A stretch of 6,609 nucleotides of DNA, taken from Bdellovibrio sp. Lineage in GTDB: Bacteria > Bdellovibrionota > Bdellovibrionia > Bdellovibrionales > Bdellovibrionaceae. Shown in pieces: positions 1 through 5,141 of this stretch. Position numbers and translations under genes: made by a program. The DNA lies in contig PSRN01000295.1 of the NCBI GenBank assembly GCA_003176075.1, positions 1 through 6,609 of the forward strand. The letters are read 5' to 3'. The notes under the pieces were generated by a model. The model saw only the letters and a program-made list of their open reading frames with translations. It had not been told where the DNA came from and searched no databases. Each line of letters starts with the position of its first letter. The first letter of the stretch is position 1.

Positions 1-633
1 CCGCCGGTTCATTTTTAGAAATTCGCGATTGAAGCGGTAAACCACAAAATGAAAGGCGATGATCAGGAGAATCGGCGGCAGGAAATAAGAACTCGCCAGA
101 CTCGTCAGAAGGATCATGGTGACAAGATCCGAAAGGATGGCAAGAAACTCGGCCAAAGGCCCGCCGAACAAGCGGAAGACGTTTCCATAGTCACTGGCAA
201 AGCGAGTGACGATTCGGCCGACAGGAACACGATCAAAGTAACTCATGGGAAATCTCGAGGTTCGCAGAATCGTCTCATCATGAATGCTGGAAACCGCCAG
301 CGCCGACAGGCGCGAGAAACAAACCCGGAAGAACAGGCTCAGAAAAAAACCAAGAGAAACAAAAATCCATAGCCAGATCAGAAAATCAGCCGAAGTCCAG
401 GTGGCCGTCCATCCCGTCCGCGGCAAGCAGTGGGAGCTGTACTGACCGCACAGTGAATCCACCCAAAGGCCAACCAAGTTGGCGTTGGCCAACAAGAAAA
501 CACGACCCATAAAACCGGCAAAACAGGTCAGGATCAAAGGTATCAAATAGGGCCGGTAGGCCAACCACAGGGTGATGCCGATATTTTTATCGTAAGCTCC
601 CTCGTTCACCTGTTCGGCATTACTTCCCGGCAT
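1..633 (-). CDS. ABC exporter half-transporter, N-terminal membrane domain (partial, runs off left edge)
   Basis: This is the first 211 codons of a second ABC half-transporter; the frame is open to the window edge, so the rest of the membrane domain and the expected ATPase domain lie outside. Translation from ATG 631-633 shows hydrophobic segments at about residues 29-50, 84-106, 160-180 and 183-200. The coupling-region motif SYFDRVPVGRIVTRFASD (131-148) is the familiar FFDxxPxGRIxxRFxxD of ABCC/MRP-type and related exporters. The first outer loop carries two cysteines, C62 and C69, that could form a disulfide if exposed outside. The start overlaps the end of the upstream half-transporter by 14 bp (620-633), and AAAGGG (637-642, read on the minus strand) sits just upstream as ribosome binding site. 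Together this indicates translational coupling and a heterodimeric partner. The inner-membrane exporter role is secure as a family call; the substrate is unknown. Confidence 0.9.
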   Translation of the reverse strand, partial: MPGSNAEQVNEGAYDKNIGITLWLAYRPYLIPLILTCFAGFMGRVFLLANANLVGLWVDSLCGQYSSHCLPRTGWTATWTSADFLIWLWIFVSLGFFLSLFFRVCFSRLSALAVSSIHDETILRTSRFPMSYFDRVPVGRIVTRFASDYGNVFRLFGGPLAEFLAILSDLVTMILLTSLASSYFLPPILLIIAFHFVVYRFNREFLKMNRR

Positions 634-2449
634 AAGCCCTTTCGGACGGCCGGGGCGCCAGGGGTTCGGCGTTCATGGTCTTGGTGAATGCAATAAACTC
701 AGGGCAGGTTTGCAGCAATTCCTTCCACGTCCCTTCGGCGAAAATCTGACCCTCCTTCATAAACAAGATCCGGTCCACTTGATCGAGAACCGTCAGCCGA
801 TGGGTGGCCAAAATCCGCGTGGCCTGCTTCCAATCGCCTTCAAACAGGCGCTCGATCAGCCGTCGTTCGGTATCCACATCCAGAGCGCTGAAACAATCGT
901 CAAACAAGAGGATGGGCGACGGATCATAATGAAGGCGGGCCAGGGAAATTCGCTGGCGCTGCCCGCCTGACAGATTCACCCCCCGTTCACCGATCTCTGT
1001 TTCAATTCCCTGTGAAGCCAGTTCCTTGTCCGGGTCAAACTCACAACGCCGCAACGACTTAAGGACGGATTCGACGTCAGCGTCGGCGGCCACGGGTGTG
1101 AGCGTGGGGGGAGTATATTCAAAGAGCACGTTTTCCCGCAGGGTCGCCGAGATGACAAACCCCTCCTGCGGCACAAAACTAAAATGCCGATGGAGCGCGC
1201 TGGCATCCATCGTTTCGACTCCTTGATTGGAAATCGAATACGCCGCGAATTCAGCGGGCGACTCGCCCAAAAGTGACAAGAGAAGCTGCGTCTTGCCTGA
1301 GCCCACCTCACCCACAAGGGCGACAAACTCGCCTTTCCGCACGTCAAAGCTGATATTTTTCAACAACGAGCGTGGACCGGCCCGCAAATGGAGGCCCCGC
1401 ACTTGCAAGGCCAAGTCGTCGCGGGGCCGGTCAACATTTTGAACTTTGATAAAACCGGGCTTCATCGCCAAGTAGACTTGCAGGCGCTTCAAGGAAGTCC
1501 AGCCGTCAAAGGCAAAGGTGAAAAACCACGGCATCTGGCGGAATGGGCGGGTCAAAAAAATTCCCACCACCCAAAGAAGAGCCAGCAGAGTCCCCGGGGT
1601 CAGGGTGTCGGGGTGGTCGGCCACCAGGGATTCCACGAAGATCAGGTTCAACATGAAGGTCATGCTGGACGCCACCGCGTTCATCGTTTGGCCGTTGGCG
1701 AGCATTCGCACGCGATTGGCGGTCTCCACTTCGCGCACCCTGCGGATTTTCTTTTCAAATGGTTCCACCCAACTGAGGATGCGAAGCGAGCGGATATTCT
1801 GCGCCCATTCATTCACCAAACCGACCCGGTCGGCGGCCAGTTGCTTGAAGAGGTAGAAAAAATGGCTCTGGCGATAGGCCAAGCCGAAATTGAGAAGGAC
1901 CAGCAGGCCCAGGATCGGAACCACAAGTCGCGCCGAAAGGTGGAAATAAAAGATCAAAACGAAAGGTGAAAGAAGAATCGGAAAGACAATTGAAAATCCT
2001 TGCGGCAGGCTCTGTTCCAAAAAAATGCAGCAGCCGGGAATGTCGGTGGTGTAGACGGCGACGATTTCCCCCACTGTTTTGGATCTGAGTTGGGATGACT
2101 GCAGCGAAAGAACGGTCCGGTAGAGGCGTTCGGAGAGGCGCCGTTGCATGACCACCGACTCATAAGCACCCACCGTGTTCACCGCTTGCGCCAGACTCAG
2201 ACTCAACAGCAACGCCAAAAATCCCAGCATCAACCATATCAGGGGATGGAGTTCAATTCCCATCAGAAAGGCGGACTCCCCCAAGATGACACCCGTGGCG
2301 GCTTCGCCGCCCACGCTGTCGACAAATCCCTTCTGAAAAAAGGCGGCCGCCAGGCCCGCGCAGGTGGCCACCGCCGACAGAGCCACAAGAGCGACGCGCA
2401 TGAGAGGACGCGAAAGAAGAATTTGTCGCAAAAGTTCCTGGACGGTCAT
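620..2449 (-). CDS. ABC exporter half-transporter, fused membrane and ATPase domains (ABCC/MRP-like)
   Basis: This is a complete half-transporter of 609 aa, the usual size for a membrane domain fused to an ATPase domain. About six membrane segments are visible (near 19-38, 69-89, 150-170, 175-193, 255-277 and 283-300). The ATPase domain has Walker A GEVGSGKT (380-387), Q-loop FVPQEGF with Q428, signature LSGGQ (493-497), Walker B ILLFDD (D517) and switch histidine H550. The Q-loop context (VPQxxxxxxATLRENVLF) resembles ABCC/MRP NBD1. The residue after Walker B is Asp (D518) instead of the catalytic Glu, as in degenerate sites of heterodimeric or ABCC exporters. I chose ATG 2449, where a GAGG lies 14 nt upstream; an in-frame GTG at 2506 would add 19 residues but has no visible ribosome binding site. 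The gene overlaps the partner half (1-633). Cargo cannot be inferred from sequence. Confidence 0.93.
   Translation of the reverse strand: MTVQELLRQILLSRPLMRVALVALSAVATCAGLAAAFFQKGFVDSVGGEAATGVILGESAFLMGIELHPLIWLMLGFLALLLSLSLAQAVNTVGAYESVVMQRRLSERLYRTVLSLQSSQLRSKTVGEIVAVYTTDIPGCCIFLEQSLPQGFSIVFPILLSPFVLIFYFHLSARLVVPILGLLVLLNFGLAYRQSHFFYLFKQLAADRVGLVNEWAQNIRSLRILSWVEPFEKKIRRVREVETANRVRMLANGQTMNAVASSMTFMLNLIFVESLVADHPDTLTPGTLLALLWVVGIFLTRPFRQMPWFFTFAFDGWTSLKRLQVYLAMKPGFIKVQNVDRPRDDLALQVRGLHLRAGPRSLLKNISFDVRKGEFVALVGEVGSGKTQLLLSLLGESPAEFAAYSISNQGVETMDASALHRHFSFVPQEGFVISATLRENVLFEYTPPTLTPVAADADVESVLKSLRRCEFDPDKELASQGIETEIGERGVNLSGGQRQRISLARLHYDPSPILLFDDCFSALDVDTERRLIERLFEGDWKQATRILATHRLTVLDQVDRILFMKEGQIFAEGTWKELLQTCPEFIAFTKTMNAEPLAPRPSERAYAGK
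637..642 (-). promoter_or_regulatory. Ribosome binding site for the downstream ABC half
   Basis: Read on the minus strand this is AAAGGG, ending 3 nt before the ATG at 633. It lies inside the 3' end of the upstream ABC gene, so the second gene is probably translated by coupling. It supports ATG 633 as the start of the partial gene. Confidence 0.55.
2294..2317. repeat. GC-rich imperfect palindrome, copy A (inside ABC exporter gene)
   Basis: A 24-bp block, CGTGGCGGC + TTC + GCCGC-C-CACG + CT, folds on itself: CGTG pairs with CACG and GCGGC with GCCGC around a tiny loop, leaving one unpaired C. It matches copy B (2625-2648) at 23 of 24 positions; the one difference is in the loop. It lies in the ABC gene, where the minus strand reads it as SVGGEAAT (about residues 45-52), in the outer loop between the first two membrane segments. 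That is a place that tolerates sequence change. Confidence 0.7.
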
Positions 2450-2515
2450 GAATAATAATGTAACCTCAAATCTCCCGCACAGAGGATAACCGTCTGTTCG
2501 CGTCACGATTTCAAT

Positions 2516-2544
2516 TTGGAAAGGCCCTCAACTCTGCGTATGAC
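2516..2544 (+). promoter_or_regulatory. Possible sigma-70-like promoter for the amine oxidase gene
   Basis: TTGGAA (2516-2521) and TATGAC (2539-2544) each match 4 of 6 bases of the -35 and -10 consensus and are separated by exactly 17 bp. Transcription would then begin near 2551, only a few bases before ATG 2554, giving a nearly leaderless message. Matches of this quality arise by chance, so the call is weak. Confidence 0.25.
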
Positions 2545-2567
2545 AAAATCGATATGACAAAATCGAC
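2540..2567 (+). repeat. 14-bp tandem duplication covering the amine oxidase start codon
   Basis: ATGACAAAATCGAT (2540-2553) is followed directly by ATGACAAAATCGAC (2554-2567), 13 of 14 bases identical. Because 14 is not a multiple of three, the first ATG is out of frame with the gene. It opens a five-codon ORF, MTKSI, whose TGA stop (2555-2557) overlaps the second ATG as ATGA. The second ATG is the one in frame with the long ORF. Confidence 0.9.
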
Positions 2568-3981
2568 ACGTCGATCATTCACCCGTCGACAATTTATGGG
2601 TCAAAGCACAGCTTTTCTAACACACGTGGCGGCTTTGCCGCCCACGCTGGCGATTCCCGCCTGCCGCAGCTTGGACCGCGTGTTCCTCGGCGAATCGCGT
2701 GATGATTCCGAACGCGTGACAATCTTGGGCGCCGGCCTTGCCGGCCTGTCGGCCGCCTACCATCTCAAGAGAAGGCAAATTCCCTTTCAAGTTTTCGAAG
2801 CCACAGCGCGCCCCGGAGGCCGCTTGTACCATTTGCCAGACTTTCTGCCTGATCAGTCCGTCGCTGAATTGGGGGCCGAGTTTTTTTCCTCCGAGCACAA
2901 GTCCGTTCTTGAATTGGCCAAAGACCTTCGTCTCGAGATTCGGGAAGAAAAACCAAAGAAATTTTTCCGCGCCAAAAATCAACTGGTGCCCTTGGACAAG
3001 CTGAACATTGAACTGCGCAAACTGCAACACAGCAAAGACGCGAACCAGGGACTCCTGCCCGAAATGCCCTTCGATCAATGGATGAACTCGGCCACGTCCG
3101 ACGAGCTTTTGCGCGAACTGATGGCCGAATGGTGCCGGCAGCGGTTTGGTCTTGAGCCTGACCAAATCTCGGCCGCGCACTGGCAAATGGAAATGAGAAA
3201 AGGTCCCTTGGGTTCGGCTCCGCGCCACCGCCTCGCCAACGGCACCGGACTGCTCGCGCAAGCCCTCTTTGAAAGGGTCAGCGGCTATCAGTCGGACCTC
3301 TTGTTTGCTTTTCGCCACGAGTGGAAAGCTCTCCGTTTACGCCCCCAGGGTTACGAACTGGTCTTTGCAACTCCCAACGGTGAGGAGCGCGTTCTCGCCA
3401 AGGCGGTGATCTGCGCCGTCCCCCTGGCCGTCCTTAAAGGGATCGACGGGATCGAAAACCTCGCTGGGCCCTGGGATCAAACGGACCCCTTTCGCATGGG
3501 GAATCACTCCCGCCTCCTTCTCAGTTACAAGCAACGCTTTTGGGCCAAACCCCTGAGGGAAGGTGAGCTTCATCTCTTGGCGCCGGGCCAAACGCTGTGG
3601 GAGAGCAGCTTCCAGCTCAATACACTGGCGCCACTCCGGCGCGGGCTGTTGACCTTGCAATGGGGCGGTGAGGGGGCGAAACAAGCCGGCCCTGAAAGCC
3701 TGACTGATTGTCAAAAGGAACTGGCGAAAATATTTCCAGCCGCGCGCGAGGCCGAGCTCATGGACCAGGAAGTGATGAATTGGGGCCTGCGCCCCCTGGC
3801 TCAAGGGTCAATCTCCGCCCCCTGGAGCGGCCTGCAGACTTTCCGTTGGAAAAGTGATCAAGTGAATTGGCAATGGGCCGGCGAGCACACCAGTGAAAAG
3901 TGGCGGGGAAGCCTGGAAGGCGCACTAGAATCTGGAAACCAGGCGGTGCTACGCATTGCCAGGGAGCGAAATCAACGCTAA
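2554..3981 (+). CDS. FAD-dependent amine oxidase-family protein with Tat signal
   Basis: The 475-aa product belongs to the flavin monoamine oxidase-like group, which oxidises amines or related substrates with bound FAD. The N-terminus has a twin-arginine signal, TRRQFMG (RR at 11-12), followed by a hydrophobic stretch to about residue 36, so it should be exported folded to the periplasm. C37 follows IPA; this could be a lipobox, but Pro at -2 is unusual. The Rossmann FAD site is VTILGAGLAGLSAAYHL (GxGxxG at 59-64), then E82, GGR (88-90) and ELGAEF (105-110). The C-terminal FAD-contact segment WAGEHTSEKWRGSLEGALESG (near 441-461) closes the family pattern. Length is typical for the family. No ribosome binding site sits at normal distance from ATG 2554; see the start-codon duplication. 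folE follows 10 bp downstream, suggesting one transcript. The substrate is unknown, and amine oxidation itself is a family inference. Confidence 0.88.
   Translation: MTKSTRRSFTRRQFMGQSTAFLTHVAALPPTLAIPACRSLDRVFLGESRDDSERVTILGAGLAGLSAAYHLKRRQIPFQVFEATARPGGRLYHLPDFLPDQSVAELGAEFFSSEHKSVLELAKDLRLEIREEKPKKFFRAKNQLVPLDKLNIELRKLQHSKDANQGLLPEMPFDQWMNSATSDELLRELMAEWCRQRFGLEPDQISAAHWQMEMRKGPLGSAPRHRLANGTGLLAQALFERVSGYQSDLLFAFRHEWKALRLRPQGYELVFATPNGEERVLAKAVICAVPLAVLKGIDGIENLAGPWDQTDPFRMGNHSRLLLSYKQRFWAKPLREGELHLLAPGQTLWESSFQLNTLAPLRRGLLTLQWGGEGAKQAGPESLTDCQKELAKIFPAAREAELMDQEVMNWGLRPLAQGSISAPWSGLQTFRWKSDQVNWQWAGEHTSEKWRGSLEGALESGNQAVLRIARERNQR
2625..2648. repeat. GC-rich imperfect palindrome, copy B (inside amine oxidase signal peptide)
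   Basis: This block has the same sequence as copy A (2294-2317) except for TTT instead of TTC in the loop. It is read in the plus direction as HVAALPPTL, in the hydrophobic part of the Tat signal peptide. It is followed by GATTCCCGCCT (2652-2662), an 11-bp string that also follows the third copy in the folE spacer (4715-4725). That makes a shared origin of copies B and C more likely than chance. Confidence 0.7.
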
Positions 3982-3985
3982 GGTG
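3980..3985 (+). promoter_or_regulatory. Ribosome binding site deciding the folE start
   Basis: AAGGTG begins within the TAA stop of the amine oxidase gene and ends 6 nt before ATG 3992. It favours that ATG over the in-frame TTG at 3956, which lies inside the upstream gene. Stop codon and binding site overlap, as expected for translational coupling. Confidence 0.65.
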
Positions 3986-3991
3986 CCTGGA

Positions 3992-4642
3992 ATGAAAAAT
4001 GAGTACACCGCCGACGAGATCTTAGCTCACGTTCAACCCACGCCCACGTTCGGAAGCTCCCTGACGGACCGGGAAAAGATCGAGAAGATCACTTCGCAAG
4101 TGACCGAGATCATGAAGACCCTCGGTCTTGACCTGAGCAACGACAGTTTGAAGGAAACTCCCCAGCGCATCGCCCGCATGTGGGTCAATGAGCTGTTCTG
4201 CGGCCTCAACCACGATTTTTTCCCGCAGATCGCGGTGATCGAAAATGAAATGAAATATGACCAAATGGTGCTGGTGCAGGAAATCCAGGTTCTCAGTGTC
4301 TGCGAACACCACTTTCAAACCATCGACGGCATCGCCACCGTCGCCTATATCCCCGAGCGAAAGGTGATCGGGCTGTCGAAGATCAACCGCATTGTGCAGT
4401 TCTTTTCGCGCCGGCCCCAGGTGCAGGAGCGTTTGACAAAACAAATTGCCGATTGTTTGCAGTTCGTCCTTGGCACAAAGCACATCGCCGTCCATATCAC
4501 GGCCAAACACTATTGCGTCGCCGCCCGCGGCGTTCAGGACTCCTCGTCTTTCACCACGACTTCCGACCTGCGCGGCGATTTCAAGGATCGCACCGACACG
4601 CGCATGGAATTCATGAATCATTGCGCGACACGGCTGCGGTAA
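3992..4642 (+). CDS. folE: GTP cyclohydrolase I
   Basis: This enzyme converts GTP to 7,8-dihydroneopterin triphosphate, the first step of folate and pterin synthesis, as a cytosolic zinc-dependent homo-oligomer. The 216-aa product has the usual length. TPQRIARMW (56-64) is the conserved N-terminal helix motif. SVCEHHF supplies zinc ligands C104 and H107, and HYCVAARGVQDSSSFTTT (173-190) supplies the third ligand, C175. The middle block VAYIPERKVIGLSK and RRPQVQERLTKQIA (141-154) is near-consensus for the family. All expected metal ligands are present, so it should be active. The start at ATG 3992 is backed by AAGGTG 6 nt upstream. The gene follows the amine oxidase by 10 bp; that pairing has no obvious biochemical logic unless the oxidase acts on a pterin- or amine-linked substrate, which is speculation. 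Confidence 0.97.
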   Translation: MKNEYTADEILAHVQPTPTFGSSLTDREKIEKITSQVTEIMKTLGLDLSNDSLKETPQRIARMWVNELFCGLNHDFFPQIAVIENEMKYDQMVLVQEIQVLSVCEHHFQTIDGIATVAYIPERKVIGLSKINRIVQFFSRRPQVQERLTKQIADCLQFVLGTKHIAVHITAKHYCVAARGVQDSSSFTTTSDLRGDFKDRTDTRMEFMNHCATRLR

Positions 4643-4651
4643 AATACAACC

Positions 4652-4705
4652 CGTGGCGTCTGCGGAGGTGCCGGAGGCACCGACTCGGGCGTCGCCGCCC
4701 ACGCT
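4652..4705. repeat. Split GC-rich palindrome, copy C, with nested hairpin (folE 3' spacer)
   Basis: CGTGGCG (4652-4658) and CGCCGCCCACGCT (4693-4705) match the left and right arms of copies A and B. Here they are separated by 34 bp that contain their own perfect 6-bp stem, GGTGCC-gga-GGCACC (4667-4681). The element starts 10 bp after the folE stop codon. No T-run follows, so it is not a standard intrinsic terminator, although it could protect or end the folE message. Confidence 0.6.
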
Positions 4706-4748
4706 CGAGGTTGAGATTCCCGCCTTTGGTCTTGAATCACCGACCTCG
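4706..4748. repeat. Second inverted repeat in the folE spacer
   Basis: The arm CGAGGTTGAGATTC (4706-4719) pairs with GAATCACCGACCTCG (4734-4748), apart from a small internal mismatch, around a 14-nt loop. It follows copy C without a gap, so the 159-bp spacer (4643-4801) can fold into two successive hairpins. Its 5' arm and loop contain the GATTCCCGCCT shared with copy B. Confidence 0.5.
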
Positions 4749-4790
4749 ACTCATTCTTTTCCGCAAACGGATCGATGTGGAGAAGTAAAA

Positions 4791-4797
4791 GGGAGGA
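4791..4797 (+). promoter_or_regulatory. Strong ribosome binding site deciding a GTG start
   Basis: GGGAGGA ends 4 nt before GTG 4802. It selects that codon over the in-frame ATG at 4775, which lies upstream of this site and would place it inside the coding region. Confidence 0.75.
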
Positions 4798-4801
4798 AAC
4801 T

Positions 4802-5095
4802 GTGGCTAACTACGACTTCAAAAGCTTATACGACTTTCTAACGCAAACCCCAGAGCAAGGTTTAAGAAAAATGCTCGTCGATCCCAAGGGTTTGAATGAC
4901 GTGTACTTTGGCTTGATGATGAAAGTCGTGCGCGCCGGTGGCGAGGCTGAGTTTGTCGCCTGCGCATCCAAGGAAACCTTTCCGAAAATCAAAATGGGTC
5001 CTGCCGAGCAAAAGATCAAAGAGGTTTTTTGGAAGGAATGTTTCAAAGCCCTGCAGTCACGAGGTCTTCTCAGTCCCGCGAACAAAGTGGCTTAG
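4802..5095 (+). CDS. Small hypothetical protein, 97 aa
   Basis: I do not recognise this family. The product begins MANYDFKSLYDFLTQ if GTG 4802 is the start, as the adjacent GGGAGGA indicates; starting at ATG 4775 would add nine residues. It has no signal peptide or membrane segment. The sequence looks mainly helical and soluble, is slightly basic (about 15 Lys/Arg against 11 Asp/Glu), and has two cysteines, C54 and C80, not in a metal-binding pattern. Reasons to think it real are the excellent ribosome binding site, protein-like composition and a position filling the space before a convergent gene. It is separated from folE by 159 bp of structured DNA, so it is probably transcribed on its own. 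Its stop codon is formed by the first unit of the tandem repeat that follows. Confidence 0.75.
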   Translation: MANYDFKSLYDFLTQTPEQGLRKMLVDPKGLNDVYFGLMMKVVRAGGEAEFVACASKETFPKIKMGPAEQKIKEVFWKECFKALQSRGLLSPANKVA

Positions 5096-5141
5096 AATAA
5101 GCAGCTTAGAATAGTCAGCTTAGAATCAGCTGACTTAGAAT
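5091..5141. repeat. Four-unit tandem repeat bridging two convergent stop codons
   Basis: CTTAGAAT occurs at 5091-5098, 5105-5112, 5119-5126 and 5134-5141, with period 14, 14 and 15 bp. The fuller unit is roughly GCTTAGAATMRNCA. The first unit contains the TAG stop (5093-5095) of the small plus-strand gene. The last unit ends on the first base of TCA (5141-5143), the minus-strand TGA stop of the transglycosylase gene. The whole 45-bp gap between the genes is therefore repeat. Confidence 0.85.
5113..5135. terminator. Possible bidirectional hairpin between convergent genes
   Basis: AGTCAGCT (5113-5120) and AGCTGACT (5128-5135) form a perfect 8-bp stem with a 7-nt loop inside the tandem repeat. 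Its position between converging genes fits a shared terminator. The stem is only half G+C, however, and there is no T-run on either strand, so intrinsic termination is doubtful. Confidence 0.4.

Noticed and set aside
49..372. Plus-strand ORF of 107 codons, rich in Arg, Gln and Lys
   Set aside because: It lies opposite the partial ABC half-transporter (1-633), whose frame carries the FFDxxPxGR-type exporter motif.
1388..1969. Plus-strand ORF of 193 codons opposite the ABC exporter
   Set aside because: It is antisense to the membrane and linker region of a certain gene. Its Gln/His/Lys-rich translation has no hydrophobic core or motif.
2450..2506. N-terminal extension of the ABC exporter from GTG 2506
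   Set aside because: No ribosome binding site precedes the GTG. ATG 2449 places the first membrane segment at the usual distance and has a GAGG upstream, though 14 nt away. The extension is not excluded.
2641..2664. Lipobox at C37 of the amine oxidase (IPAC)
   Set aside because: Pro at position -2 is atypical and the hydrophobic core is weak. Tat export is supported, but lipidation is left open.
2617..3318. Minus-strand ORF of 233 codons opposite the amine oxidase
   Set aside because: It is antisense to a gene with clear FAD motifs, and its translation has no recognisable domain. It is a frame shadow in GC-rich DNA.
3956..3991. Upstream TTG start for folE
   Set aside because: It lies inside the amine oxidase gene without a ribosome binding site. 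AAGGTG points to ATG 3992.
4022..4702. Minus-strand ORF of 226 codons opposite folE
   Set aside because: It is fully antisense to a gene with intact catalytic residues, and its His/Asp-rich translation is a typical shadow.
4653..4841. Plus-strand ORF of 62 codons, rich in Pro, Ser and Glu, across the folE spacer
   Set aside because: It overlaps both hairpins of the spacer and the true start of the small gene in another frame, begins with GTG and has no ribosome binding site. Its odd composition comes from the repeats.
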